From the NCBI RefSeq assembly GCF_040436345.1, contig NC_133237.1:20651749-20715748 (forward strand): a DNA stretch of 64,000 bases. The letters run 5' to 3'. Shown here piece by piece: positions 25,685 through 49,269 of this stretch. Origin of the DNA: Pagrus major (Eukaryota; Chordata; Actinopteri; Spariformes; Sparidae). The translations under genes were made by a program, and so were the position numbers. The notes beneath the pieces are model-generated. The model was given only the letters and a program-made list of their open reading frames with translations. It did not search any database and had not been told where the DNA came from. The first letter of the stretch is position 1, and every line of letters begins with the position of its first letter.

Positions 25685-27596
25685 GGTGACCGGTTTGACC
25701 TCCACTCGGACTTTCAACCAAACCCTGATCTACCTGCCATCAACACTTGTCTTACACAGGAGACTGGATCTTCTTTTTGCACTCACTCATATCGTCGACT
25801 TGAGTTGACATGCACATGGAATGTACTTAAAACAAGCTAATTTATTTACTTTCTTGTACATATATATATATTTATTTTAGGGATAGGAATTAATTCATGG
25901 TTTTTAAATTATCATGTTGAACACAAGTGTTTCCTTTTTAAAAATGGTGGGATAATGTACAGACAAGTGACACCTGCTCAGTGATGAAAGGGTTAAAAGT
26001 TTTTTCATGTCGGTGGAATTAAAAAGCTCTTATTTTGATAAACCTATGTCTGATCTTATTTTTCCCGTTTAAATATACTATTTGATTTTCTGCAAACAAT
26101 GGTGTACAGTATCGTATGTGTAACGACCTACTATACTCCTTGTTGTGTTTGGGCAAGAGTATTGAAAAAAAGCCTGTGCGTCCGGGAACAGTTGCATAAG
26201 CACAGTACCAATAACCTGAGGCTACAGTCAATACGTCCTGCTACACACTATTCAGAGCAACTAGCTTTACTCAGTAAGTGGTCGTCTGTTTACATGTTAA
26301 GAAACTTGTAAAAGCACGTGTGGTGCTGATTTCACAACTCATGACCACTTTAAGAGCAAAGAGTAAAAAACTGGACGTCCAACGGTCAATTGCTTTTGCT
26401 GCAATCATTTGACATAAATTTGTCCCTGTTTTTTTATTCAAGCAGGGAAAAAATGAAAAAGCACTCGTAACATCATGTCTGGAATCTTGGTAGTATTTCC
26501 TGAAAATGTGAATGAAACTAAACACCAGGAAGCAGTGGTGTTGGTACAGAAATATACAGCTGAGGTCATGACAATGCATACCGAGACATGATGCACACAT
26601 GGATAAATAGAGCTCATACATTTCAAAGATATGATATGAGACATGAAGCAAACAGGCAAAGATGACAAACTATGCGATAAATTAAGCAGCATCTGTTTGA
26701 AGCAGAGTCATAGTGACAGTCCAGTGTTGAAGAGTGACTTACATTTAAATGTTGATTTCATGTAGCAACAAACTCCATGCAAATATTGACTTCCTTCTTA
26801 ATGATCTAAATTGATTATTGAATGCACTATAAGTATTCTCTAAACTAATTTTCAGAAAATACAATATTTTAATGACTATTAACAGAATTTATTAATATGG
26901 CTTTGAATAATGCAAAATGTACCATCAACCCCCCCAAAATGTCTTTGTTTCCAATGAATTTTACATTCTTTTATAATCCCATCCTCAAATGCAGAAACTT
27001 GTCTTAAGCAATTAGAAAATCAACAATCATAAACTAACCGTGACGCAGCAAAATGACTGATGCAAATTCAGCATGAAAGTGGCAGCTTCACGTTAATGTA
27101 TCGAGTCTAATTTGTTGAATAACTTCTATATTGACGTTGTATCACATGATCTTTGCATCAATAACACTGTCAGTGCCAAGTGCTGTGTCGAAGGAGTCAA
27201 CCTTCTTTGTAAAAGGCAATTTCTCATTGAGAAGAATGCATTGATCGTTATTTTTTATACATTTCTTTGATATTTAAGATCTTTTTTGATCATCAATGAA
27301 GTATAGCAAGGCTTGTATCTTCACTATACGTAGCTGTAGATCATTGAGTTTTCTGTTAACCCGAGTGCAGTCTGACATTTATAGCCCAGGGTTAACAAAT
27401 TGCAGAATGCCCTGTCTGACCTAGTTTGCTTAATCAATATCAGCTTTTAAATCTGATTAGATCTCTTTGGACTTTACTTTACTGTACTCCAGGCTGGTAA
27501 ACACATTACATTTCCGTGTTTTCACATTTGTGTAATTTCCCAGCTTCCTCAACTAAGAAGTCAATAAATGGGTGTTTCCTGAAATGTCAGATGAAG
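25685..27596. other. 3' UTR of the COQ10-family gene and AT-rich intergenic DNA
   Basis: The first about 340 bp are likely 3' UTR. The remainder is AT-rich noncoding DNA up to the TATA box of the C1q-like gene. No gene, RNA or transposon terminus was recognised. Confidence 0.6.
26018..26023 (+). terminator. Candidate variant poly(A) signal of the COQ10-family gene
   Basis: ATTAAA, the commonest variant hexamer, lies 334 bp after the stop. A canonical AATAAA was not noticed between the stop and this point, so this is only a candidate. Confidence 0.35.
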
Positions 27597-27604
27597 TATA
27601 AAAG
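27597..27604 (+). promoter_or_regulatory. TATA box of the C1q-like gene
   Basis: TATAAAAG lies 64 bp before the ATG, which puts transcription start about 30 bp downstream and leaves a 5' UTR of roughly 30-35 nt. A consensus TATA so close to the start suggests a focused, tissue-restricted or inducible promoter. Confidence 0.7.
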
Positions 27605-27660
27605 AGGGAGGCTTGGAAGAGGACGACTCCATAGAAGCAGAGATTTTCTAAGCGGCAAGG

Positions 27661-28500
27661 ATGAAGAAGACTGCAGTTCTGTTTCTAGCGTTCAGCTGCT
27701 GTCTATGTAATGCACAAGTTACTGAAAACAATGACAAAGTCGATCAGTGCTCAGGATCAACTAGCTCATTTGATACCTGCTCCCTCAATTGCATGTCCCA
27801 AAGCCTGGGAGCTTTGGGAAAGAAAGTCGCAGACATGGCAGAAAAAGTAACACACCTGGAGGCTAAGTTGCAAAAGGCTGAAAACGATGTCCTGGAGCTG
27901 CGGAGCCTGATTGGAGGTAACATGGAGCAAATGTTTATAATTCTAGTATTTATTCTTAACTCTGATGTGTTTATAGTAATTTCTGCTTCTCAGGCACACC
28001 TCAGGTGGCCTTTTCTGCAGCTCTCCGGGATTCTGGCAGTGGAAATATTGGACCATTCACCACTGCTACCCCACTGAAGTATAAGAGGGTCTTCTCCAAC
28101 ACTGGCAATAGCTACAATCCTTCAACAGGTAGTGTTTGCTCGAGATAGAAAGAGGTAGAGGTGGAAAGATATAGGGAACTCTTGAATTGTAACCAGTCTC
28201 TTTATTTTGACAGGCATTTTCACAGCAGTGGTCAAGGGAATGTACTTCTTTCGATTCTCCATGTTCAACAACCTTGATCCAGTTTCTAACTCTGTTGTGA
28301 GCCTCATGAAAAATAGCGTGAGGCTGACATCTGTCTGGGACACCTCAGGGTCTGATGCAAACGACATGGGCAGTAACGCTGTGGTCATCGCCCTCGAGGT
28401 GGGAGACAATGTGTATGTGGAGCTCATGACAAACAGGGTACTCTATGATGATGGTATGAACTACAACACCTTCAGTGGTTTTCTGCTCTTCACTACATAA
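27661..28500 (+). CDS. Secreted C1q-domain protein (C1q-like/cerebellin-like)
   Basis: A small secreted protein of the C1q/TNF superfamily, which forms trimers and acts in innate immunity or cell-cell signalling. The ligand here cannot be read from sequence. Exons 27661-27916, 27994-28128 and 28214-28500 join in phase 1 to give 225 residues. Residues 1-19 are a signal peptide ending in CNAQ. Residues about 48-84 are a heptad-rich coiled coil (ALGKKVADMAEKVTHLEAKL) in place of a collagen stalk. Residues about 87-225 are one C1q domain with VAFSAAL, GPFTTATPLKYKRVFSN, GIFTAVVKGMYFFRF and the closing GFLLFTT. There are no Gly-X-Y repeats. Fish genomes carry many such lineage-specific genes, so orthology to a particular C1ql or Cbln gene is not claimed. 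The gene is compact (77- and 85-bp introns) with its own TATA box. Confidence 0.9.
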
Positions 28501-29775
28501 TTCGAACAATGAGACTTCAGGGCTGGGAATACCTCACTTTATCATGCTGTGAAGTGGTAGTTTTGAACATGGAACATGACAAAGTGATGTGCTGCGTACA
28601 CACAAACTGCAAATTAGGAAATGTAAATGCAATTTGTTTGAGACTTTCATCAATATAATGTTTTGAATTCATATTTTCTACAAGTATACTAACAGTTTGG
28701 TTATTTGCACTGAATGTCCGATCGAAACATACAAATTGTATACACAATAGAAAATAAAATATAAGAGAACAAAACTCTGGAGCCTGTGAGGTTTTGTGTT
28801 TCCATTATCATTTTGCATGCATACACAGACTCTACCCTTGAACAATAATTTGGCTGTGTAGAAGGTCAGTGGGTCCTCTGGGCCATCTTTGGCCAGGCTT
28901 GTCAGCTCTCTAGGGTAATTAGCCTAAATGAAACACCTGTAATAAGAAAAGAAAAACCGTAATTAAGACTGCAGTTGAAGTTAACTGTGGATGGTTGTGT
29001 CCTGATGTGAACCCATGGCGTCGTCTATGTGACAACACTTTGTGACATGGACAGTTTCAAGTTACAGGGGTTTTGCATTGAAAACTGCACTGGTGTTACT
29101 GGCAATGTGCTACTCTTAGGCCGACTTTTTGAATGTTTCCATTAGTTATTATCATAGTTTAAATGGCAATCATCCACAAGATACACCATGTATGACAGCC
29201 GGATTTCATACAAGAATATTGTGAGGTCAATACACTGTTTTCTGTTACACACAAAAAACTTTTGTTGAATTGCTTAATTGGTTTATTGAAAGCCTTGTTT
29301 AATGTCTTTCTTGGGTCAATTATTTAGGTTTACTGTTCATTTTCTTCAGAATTCTACCCAACAAAAGCTTGAAGAGTATCAAATTTCAGGCCTGTTTGCT
29401 TTTTATATCTCAATTTGTTAGTATTACCAACTGATAGCTTTTGAAGGGGATCTTTACATTATTAACACACGAGCCAAAGTAAGAAATAGATTCATGATTT
29501 AAGCTGTAACAACATGTTGTTGAAGACAATGAATAACCACATCTCAGTCCCAAGAAGAAATATCAACCTTTATCTATGTTTGAAGCTCTGTAACATTTAT
29601 CTGTTTATATATTTTGTACAATAATACATTTGTTAAACTATATTTCCAGCCAAAGTACAGAATGTACACTTCGGTCCCTTCTGTATTAAAATAAGAATGT
29701 ACAATACATCTTTTCAAGGCACTCAAGAACATTATGTTTAAACATTTTATATTTGCATACATGGATATCATGAGT
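28501..29775. other. Convergent intergenic region, C1q-like to MLCK
   Basis: Holds the 3' UTR of the C1q-like gene on the plus strand and, from the other side, the 3' UTR of the MLCK gene. TTTATT at 29282-29287 is AATAAA on the minus strand and is the best candidate poly(A) signal for the kinase gene, about 490 nt past its stop. No other feature was seen. Confidence 0.5.
28753..28758 (+). terminator. Poly(A) signal of the C1q-like gene
   Basis: AATAAA lies 253 bp after the stop codon, a typical distance for a short fish 3' UTR. Confidence 0.6.
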
Positions 29776-39695
<9,920 letters not shown>

Positions 39696-40649
39696 TTCTG
39701 TTGAAGAGCAGCCTGGTCTGTGAGAGCAACAAATAATTTACACAGTCATTTCCCAAGCTGATTATCACGCTTCCTCTCCTAGTCACTGCTGTGTGGCCCT
39801 CTGCAGCTTGATGTCTCTCTCGTCTGTAAAACAAACACACACTTCTGTCTCTCTCTCACACACACACTCACACTGCCTGCTAAGCCAGTGCGGCTCTGCC
39901 CTCAGTCCTCACACTTCGCTGCACATGTTCAAACCCTCTTTTCTCACCCTCCCCTGCATCTACACTAACTCCACCTACATCACAAATCTTTCTGTTTTGC
40001 TTTGGCCCTCACAAGCAGGTCAAGAATCTTCTTATCTCTCCAAAGTCAGTTTAAAGCCAGATCTCCCACCCACTTCTCAAACCCCTGTCCTCATTATCAC
40101 GGCTAATAGACACACACTACACATAAAAACCCCCCACATAAACAAGGAAAGACAGAAAGAGGGATTGTGGGAAGAAGAGGTTGGGCTTATCTACCCACCC
40201 AGCCAAAGGTCGTATTGTGGGATGTTTGTTAAATGCGCTGCCGTTTATCGATCTTACTGTTTGCCCTCTCACTTATCAATGCTGCAACTGAACTTTGTGA
40301 TGCCAGTGAAGCCGACAATGCAAAGGTTCGCTTCACGCCTGTGGGTTGTAAAGCTGTGATTGTGAACAACAGGCTTGTAAATCCTATATGGCCTTAAGTG
40401 TGAGCGCCTGCCCTGCTACAGTACACACAAGGTGGCCGTTTCCAGGGTAACAGCGTCCCTTTAACACATCCACTTCCTGCTATGGCAACTAGAGAGGTCT
40501 CACAAGGGGGCCTGCTGCCGTTCCCGTGATGAACATGTGTCGTGAGCCAATAGATGACGCAATCTGCATTAGGGGATGGTATTAGCATCAGAAATCACCA
40601 CATTTGGAGATACATGGCTGTCACTACAGGAGGGGTATGAAAAATTGCA

Positions 40650-40814
40650 ATCTGAAAAATAATTTATAACTGAAGCAGTCAGACAAATGTAGTGGAGTGG
40701 AAAGCATAATATTTGCCTCTGAAATGGCAAAACAAATGGAATCACTCAAATAAAGTACCTCAAATTTGCTCTTAGGTAAAGATCTTGAGTACATGTACTT
40801 GGTTACATTCACCA
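40650..40814 (+). mobile_element. hAT-like repeat, 3' fragment
   Basis: Contains TGTAGTGGAGTGGAAAGCAT, CTCAAATAAAGTACCTCAAA and, at the end, GTACTTGGTTACATTCACC. These are the 3' part of a fish repeat whose intact form ends in a CCACCTCTG-type terminus. The last terminal bases are missing. Confidence 0.5.
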
Positions 40815-43439
40815 AAAGCCCACTGAGGGGATTTTGTAACGTCTCTTTTCATTGTGCTCCCATTCCAACTCCCTAAATTCCACATCAGTGATCACACAGA
40901 ATAGCACTGTGAGGGGCTTGTTTTAGTTTCTGTGAGGGAAGAATTCCCAAATCAAACATTTACCAAAAGACTGCACACACACACAGAGACACTGTTGTAA
41001 AATGTTTATATGAGTTAGATTTTTACATACAATTGCATAAATGTGTGGTAGTGGCCAAATTTGTGAAATTCATCACTGATCTGATATAGTAGAAGTTATA
41101 AAGCATATTTCTAAATCTTCATTTGAAAGAAGCCCGATCCCGTCTCCACTTTTTCTATGTCATTGTCAAAATAAAACCAGTATAATTCACTAGAACTTCA
41201 TTGTTAAATGAAGAATGACCACAAATATTACTCAACAGATGCCAAACTCATATCAAATTGCAGATAAGAGCTTTGACTTTCTCCTTAGTCAGACTGCATG
41301 ATCAAACCTCTAATCCTTGTTTGGGATTATCATGTAGCCACAGGCCCCAACTTGCAAAGGTAGTGTTGACTGATGAAAAGTAAATAGTCAAATAATCATG
41401 ACTTACACTGCATGTTCTCAGGAACTTATTATAGCAGACGCTGCTGGATGACACTCCAGGTGACGCTAATAATTCTTCTGAATTAAGAGTCACAGCACAA
41501 AAACAAACCACAGTTGTATACATGTAGCACATTATGATAGACACAGTATCTAATCAGGTCTGACTCAAAGCTTTAAATAAGATGTGACAGCTTCCTGGGA
41601 AAAAGAAAACACACGCAGAGAGGAGGAAAGAGAAAGTAAGCAGAGACCCTGAAGCTGCAGAGCTCCTCATTAAGAGGAAACAGTCTGATAATGCTGCATT
41701 TCTCCCACAGAGCCTTGACCCATAGGAGCATAATTAATTTAATTTAGGCACAGGGCCACTTAGTACACACAATAGAGTCAAGAGCAGGAGGGAGACAAGC
41801 TGACTGGCCCTTAAATCTGCCCTCCCTCCTTTACATGCTGCAGCTGATGTATGAGTGTTGTTTGGTCTACTCTCTGTCCTGGATTGACTACTGTGATAAA
41901 AAGTCCCTGTCTGTCCAGAGCTACAGTATCCACCACGAATCCTCAATCTAAATCAAGAGGATAGATGTAGACTGGAGATAGTCACAGCAGAGTGAAGGGG
42001 GGTTTCGGTCTGTGAATAGGAATCTTTGTAGTGCTTCAAAAGTGAAACTGATGCAATGTGATTAGACAAGCTCAAGGTAAATAATGATTCATTTTCCTAT
42101 GAAAGGCAGAATGAAAGCATGAAAACACTGGACTATGACCCTGAGACTGTGCATGTAAATCCCAGCACAAATGTAAACCCAATGATTTTGTGTTGCAAAA
42201 CACCAAAAGGTCTGGCTTGCTAGATTTTACTGACACAATCCAGCGAGCAAGATGTAATTCTGCAGCCTGACCATGATTTCCCAATTGTGAAAAATGTGTC
42301 AGAATATTTCTTGACATCTGTTTTATAAAGATTATTACAGACACAGACTGCTGTCATTAAGTTTATGACAAAGATAATAAAACTACAGATAATGTTTCGT
42401 ATAAAAAACTGAATTAATGACAATAAAATGAAGCGCATAATAATAAAAATCGTACAAAGATAAGGAAGCATAATACTAGTAGACACATGTATCACAATTA
42501 CAATAGCAAGCAATGGGAAAGACATTAATAATGCATTGCATGCTGGAAAAAACACAAAACATGTTGTTAGTATCATAGTATTATCTTCTGGTGAAATGAT
42601 AAAGCTTTGCTTGTCTAGCCATCTCAAAATTTTACAGTACATGAACTTCTCTTTTTTATGCACACGTCTTTTCTAATATCTTATACAGCATCATCCTCTC
42701 TCATCTGTAATGATGAACAAAAGGCACAGAAATTAGTCAGTGAACAGTACGCAGCAGTAAATCATATGTCCATATTAAGGTGCACGAGTCAAACATCATT
42801 TTAACAAACAGGTTTTGCCCTCTGGACATTTCTATGTTTGCTTTTTCCAAAACCTGCTGCCACAAGCAATGCTAATGCAATGTGACAGGTTGAATCTGGT
42901 TGAAGATATTCCAATAAAAGGCAGGGCATAAAATATGAAAACAACATTTATTAAGAGAAACAGGCAAAAGGTTGAACGATGAATCAATATGTCAACTTGA
43001 CAATAAGGATCTAAAACTGCATGTTCAGCTGATAGTTCCACCACCTCAGTGCAGCTGTTGGCAGCAATCAGTCCTTTACTGAGAAAGATGACACTGGCAC
43101 CCTCTAGAGGTTAAACCTCCTTAATGCCTGTTTTGCCCAACCAACAGCACAAACCTGTAAACTCTTACAAATAAATTGGCTAATTGATTAATTCCCATAT
43201 CAGATGTACTTCAGTTGACTGTTTGGTAGTTTAATTTTCTTTTCTCTAATGTTTCTATCTTTCAAGAAACTTTAGGGTGAAATACTGTCACCAGTTCACA
43301 TTCTGGGCTGTTTTGACTCAACATTGAGGATTTCATGTGCGTGATAGTTTTCCTGGATGGAGAAACACAAGAGAACATGATAATTTATAAGCTCTTTGTA
43401 TGTTTAGTATGCAGAAAATGTGCAAAGTAACATCTGTAA

Positions 43440-44026
43440 AACTGTCAAGTAATTGTAGTGGAGTAAAACATAAAATATTATTTTCCTGTGACAAGTAAGA
43501 ATAGTGAGAGTAGAAGTAAAAGATGGCATGGAATGGAAATATTTAAGCAATAGAGTAAGTATATCATTTTAGTAAACTTGTATTCCATTACTGGTCTTGC
43601 ATTTGTCCCCTTACCTGCAGCAATAAAGATATATGTTTATCTTGTCTGTATAGTTTATATAAATAATGTGTTTGCACTTAAAAAAGAAACAAATAATTTA
43701 TGGTGCAGTATTTCAGATTAAGATAAGACTTAACTGAACGCAAGGGGATAATTCAAGAGCTACCCAGCAGTATGTCAGATAATTAAAGTCAGCTCTACCT
43801 TTACCAGCTATGTGGTTAAAGTGATGCTTGCTTATCTATGCACTAATAATTACTGTATAATCCGATGCTATGATAGAAATGAGTTTGAAATGGACCAATC
43901 TGCATAATTCATATTTTTACTATGGGGACTTAAGCATATTTAGTTGCCAATACTCTTGTACTTGTACTAATAATGCATGGCTTGTACATGTATGTATCCC
44001 CTGTGTACTTCTTCTACCACCCACTG
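43440..44026 (+). mobile_element. Decayed hAT-like repeat copy
   Basis: TGTAGTGGAGTAAAACATAA occurs near the left and GTACTTCTTCTACCACCCACTG-type sequence at the right (ending near 44026). The latter is a degraded form of the GTACTTCTTCCACCTCTG terminus at 50281-50298. The middle is diverged, so this may be two neighbouring fragments and not one copy. Confidence 0.4.
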
Positions 44027-45420
44027 CACCAATTAGATTTTCTACTCGCCTCCTCTTGCTTACTTTATAAAACTCACACACATGCAACTTTTCAGTGAGA
44101 ATATTATGAGGCTTTCAAGGTGCCGTGAAAAATGTAACACTTGAGCTGACCAGTGACCCCTGACTTCTCCCACAGCAGCTCCCAGGCTGGCAGGACAAAC
44201 AGTCATAAATTGCCTCTGGCTGTAATACTGAGAGGCCAAGGCTGCTGTGTGGCTTGCTGGGCCATACCACCACTCACTATTCCCACAGAAGTGGATGAGT
44301 TTCTGCAAAGGTCCCTCTTTTGGGAAATGTGTCGAATTCAAACTCATCCAGTATTTATACATGGATCACAACTAACAGGAGACCAAATAACTGCGTAGTT
44401 TATTGTTAAGGGGACGTTTCATCTCAAGTGTGTATTGTAGCAGTGTATGAGCTTAAACAGCAGGGGGTGTTGTTCACCATAACTACAAAGATAACGATAT
44501 GAACTACAGATTTAGATCATTGCATGAAATGTTTGGAATGTTAGAATTCAGTCTCAGTTCAGATCTCATTCAGACAACAGTTGTCTTTACTTTTTCTAAT
44601 GTGCACATATTTCTTAAAACACCATCTCTCCTGTCAGCATTTCTTGTTCCTCCTAATATTCCTCTTCCCTCTGGCTGACATAGCAAATGAGTTCTGTAGA
44701 GGTGTCTTTAAATGCTGACCCTGTTGTGCAAAAGGTCCTGTTGTTTTTCGCTCTGCTGGTTTCACACATTGACCGTGACTGTCTGGCCCCTTGCTCCTCT
44801 CCAGGGCCATACAGGGCGTCAGTTCAACATGTGTGGCAGGAGCCGCCACACAAATACACAGGATGCAAGACAAGCCACAAGACTTGTGAGGGAAATTACA
44901 AATGAGCATAAAATAGCCATGCTGGACTTCCTGCAATTTCACAAATTGAGAGATTGGAGTCACAAGAGCTTATCTTTTTTTGCAAGCCTGGGACATGACA
45001 CTGTGGTTTGATAAGCAAATGGCAAAACAGTTACAAACAGTATTTCTGTTTCTGTTTTCTAAATTCATCTCCTTCAAAATATTGATAACACCCAGTCAGA
45101 TATACTTTTTAATAATCAGCAAATCTTTAAAAAAAGGTAATCTTCTTGCCTTCTGTTACATTAGTGTACAGGCTTGGCAGTCCTTCTCCATGAGAGAGAG
45201 CATTTGTGAGCCAGTATGTGTCTCTGTGTTCAACTCCCACCTTTGCAATGAGGCCCTCCACCACTCTGTTGTTGGTGAGGGCCCACATGGAAGCGATTAC
45301 GCTGCGCAGAGAGTGAAATTACAGAGAAAACCTACAGAGCTGGAGCCCTCCTATAACCACTCACTCCTTCACTTAGATTTACACACATGAACACAAGCTC
45401 AGAAGCACATACAGCCAAGT

Positions 45421-45486
45421 GAACACACAGACACACACACGCAGATATAGAGAGACAGATGGGCACACACACACACACGCTCACAC
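45421..45486. repeat. Interrupted (CA)n microsatellite
   Basis: Two CA-rich runs separated by an AGATATAGAGAGACAG-type purine stretch. No coding potential. Confidence 0.8.
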
Positions 45487-48400
45487 AGGAGCTCTGCTGC
45501 CACCTTGCCTGAAGCTGTACATTTCCACTGCTCTCTCTGTTGGGACAAGGCCGCAGTGTGCTTCCCTCCCTGCCTTCCCTCTCCTGGACTGGAGTGGGAC
45601 GGGGCCAGGGCTGTAAATTCCTCAGAAAGAGCTGTTAAGAGCGCCTCCATTAAAACAGGGGGGCCGGTGCTCGCCAGAGAGGAGCCGACTCAATAAGTCA
45701 TCGTCGAAGCCTGAGGCCCTTCTGGGGCCCACGGGAGAGTATCTATAGCCACAGACTGGATTAAAGCCACTTCGTTCGTTTCAACGCGTTGTGTTTACCT
45801 GCAGATGCAGGTGCTCAGAGTGCTGTGATATTGCATTAATGGGCCAATAAGAATGATTTTACTGCCTTGTAACATATCTACAGGAGGTCGATTGACTCAT
45901 CAATTAAAAGCTCAGTGATTACTCCCACAGCTGTCGAATTGTTTGGCTTAGATAACTGCTTCATCAGAACAAGTATCCCTTGTTGTTGTTACGTCAAGAA
46001 ATTATATATCATTTTTATTATCTCTTACTTCCACCCACTGGCTGTTTGGATCAGAAAAGGCTTTGTTCATAAGCCAAAATAACATTTAACAACTCAGTAT
46101 TTCACAACAACACTGTAAAGGAGGTGAGAAGACTGGTCAGGCTGCAGGTCCAACTGTTTCAAAAGGTGCCTTTATCTGTGCATATAAGTCAAAATATGAC
46201 AGAATATGTTTAAATCATTGTTGAAGCACAGACTCAGCTGTGGACAAGACACTCTGGATTCATTACAAGACATGATGAAACATGACACATCAAACAGAAT
46301 GCTTTGGGCTATCAGTGTATTCTCTAAGAGGTGATCCATCTTAGTAGCTTCATGTGTCTGAACGACAGACATTGTTATGCCAAACTCTTGTGCAGGGATT
46401 TTGGATGATAATATACCCTGATAATCATATTTTAAAGACTTGTCTAGTCTGTATGGCTGCTCAGCTAAAAATCTGCAAACTAATAAAACGGGGAAAAAAA
46501 AGAAAAAAATAGAAAACAATGACATAACACAGTAGCTTAAAACACCAGACACTTCATGCCTCCTTCTGCCATCACCCCGAAAGTTTATGAGAGTGGCATG
46601 GTTGTATACACACTGTGGTGTCTGGATGCACATTAACCATTCCCTTCCATCCACACACACTCCTCCCAATCAAGCCCATTATTATCCCATGCGTGCTGCA
46701 GGCTCCCAAAATATATGTCACGCAGCTGTCAGCACCTCTCTGCTCAGCAGCTGGAAAGGTTCTGAGGCACTCCCTCATTTTCTACCCTGATAACATACAG
46801 CACACCCTCACCCCGGAGGACAGAGGCAAAACAAACTCCCCTAACATCGCAAAGTCATTCTCGATGAGTCCGATGCGTTTGTTTTCTTGTCAGAGCTCCT
46901 GAGAGGTCTGTGCACTTATAAAAACCCAGACAAAGGGTGTGTATGAGGCATGAAAATGAGCCACCAAGAAGTTAGGAGGCTTGTTTGGAGGAACTGATCT
47001 CCACAATTTCTACAATATTTACCTCTGCTGCACAGATAGCACACATTATGATCTGTTTATTTAGGCAGTAAGGTATAAGAGGCTGTGTTTAGTGATTTAA
47101 GAACAGCTGGATATCTTGTAAGGCATGATGCAAACCTGAAAGAGACCACGAGGACAAATTATAGCAGTTATATTAAAACCTATAAAATCCTTCAGGCATA
47201 TTTTATGGAGAATCAGTTTTTGCTAAAGGATGTTTTTATTTAATAGCAAAAACAGCCATTGTTGCTGAGGATCAGTACCTTTATATGTTCTTATGTTTTA
47301 ATGAAATAGTTGAAAGTTTTCTTGCATTCATCATATACTTATTTAAGTGAAAAATATGTCTCAGGAGTGTGGCAACGTCAGGTTAAAGAAATTATTTGAG
47401 TGGACACAAGATAAATGAAGAAAAGCAGGACACCTCCTCATGGTGACTGTCAGAACCAGTATTTATGGCTGGAGGCCCTGAATCAAAGTCAGAAACTGAA
47501 ATGCACATTTAAAACCTTCAGTCTCCTGCCAACTTGTTACGCTCCATCCCACTCACAGTGGTCGCCTCTGAAAGCAACGATAGAAGGAGAAAGAACATAT
47601 TGCACTTCCTGCAGAGATTTCAAGGGAGAGCAAGACAGATAGATATAGTTCTGTATGTGCTCTGGAAAGTCTCAGCTGCTCTCCTATGGTTAGGATAATG
47701 TATGACTGCAACTAATCTAGTGTTAGCCTTCGGAGCATGAGTTCTTCTTGAGTGTGCGCCAAGATTTGATTAGAAACAGTCTTACTACATGTCTGGGTAG
47801 TTTTTTCCCCCTTTTTGCCTCCATTTTTTTCTTTTCCCCAACCCTGATTTCTTTTGTCTGTTTGTAAGCCCCTTTATAGGCCCGATATTGTTATTATACA
47901 GTGAAAAAAAGTCACTGTTTTTTTTTGCACAAACATGAACAATTGCTCCACAGTACCAGAGGGAAAGCCAGCGCTTGTGACTAACAACACAATCCTTTTC
48001 TGACATGCCAAGTCCTTCTTCCAATAAGAGCGACATCATAATATCAACTCCAGGAGCATTCTTCCTGTCTTACCCCCGATCCGTGGCTTGTCCCTTCTTG
48101 CCTTCAAGCAAGCAGGAAATGGCTGCACGCAAGATTTAAGATCTGAGATCAACAACATGAGAGACGGCTGCCACTGAAAAACTGGGCACCAACTTTAAAG
48201 AGCACATAATCTCCTCTGATAGCAACCACCTCCTGTACAGTTAATATGAAGTTGGATAAAGTAGGTTTGTCACAGTGTTTTTAAATAAACCTGAATGTTT
48301 TACATTTTCAAACAGTTCTCTGCATGTATAGAGAAGGTCAGGTCCACCTGGTCTACATAAAACTCCCCCAGATGAGTCGTGCAACATACTCATCAAGATT

Positions 48401-49269
48401 TACTGAGAAAATTACTGTGTGAAGAGCTTTTTTTTTTTTCCTGGCATAAGTTAAATGCACAGACATCTGATTCCGTTCAGCTTTTTGCCTGTGATCCAAA
48501 GATTTAGTTGAAATATTCACAAAATCACAGCCACGTCTCTCCTCATTTCTCCCTGTCTTTGTTGTTTTCCCCTGGAGAAAGACAAAAGCAACCAAATAAT
48601 ACAGAATTTTCCATCATGCTCTCCAAAGCCCCTCCTCCCATAAACCCTAAAACAATCTCACTCTCTTTACCACCAACACCCCGCCCCATGCCGCTTGTCT
48701 TCATTCTCTCACTCTTCATTCGTTTCTCTGCTTCAGCGCAAAGCCAAACAAGCCAGCCATTAAGTTGAGTTAAGCGCAGGAAGTGGGCCTTCGGGCCAGG
48801 CGGCACTGTTTACAAGGAGCTAGTCAGGTTTCAGCGGTGCTTTGAAGTGAGCAGCACACAGGAGACTGTCTGTCACTAGGCAAAGGCCCAGCACCGCTCC
48901 ACTGACTCACTCGCATTCCCCCCATTCATCTGAGCAGAGAGAGGGAAGGAGGGTGGAGGCAGAGGGGGTGTAAGATGGTAGATTTATGTTTTTTCCCCCC
49001 TCAGAGTGTCTGTTTCTACCTTTAATCACTCTTACCTGTCTGTTATTACAACCCTTCTTTATTCATCCCCAGATAAGGATACAAGAAAGACAAACATCAA
49101 CTTGTCCAACAGGTCATGAGACATAAGAGAGGTCCATTTATAGTAAGGCTCTGCAGTATGCTCTGTCAGTAATTACACTACTGTAATCCCAGTGGTTCGC
49201 AGAGTAGGGTCCAATCAAAACGGGGAAGATTTATTTCACTATAATTCTGTCCATCTGTAACACAATAAC

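Noticed and set aside
39793-40359. 188-codon open frame on the plus strand upstream of the MLCK gene
   Set aside because: It is Ser/Thr/His-rich from a CA-rich tract and has no domain, signal or splice context. It lies antisense to the likely MLCK promoter. Length alone is not enough in a low-complexity stretch.
44980-45390. 136-codon open frame on the plus strand
   Set aside because: Composition follows the AT-rich background, then a CA-rich tract. No motif.
46172-46669. 165-codon open frame on the minus strand
   Set aside because: No recognisable family, an internal poly-Phe run from a T-rich tract, and no supporting neighbours or splice-linked exons.
49190-49209. CAGTGGTTCGCAGAGTAGGG as a second hAT element start
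   Set aside because: It resembles a hAT terminus, but no matching end or target duplication was found before the separate element at 49270.
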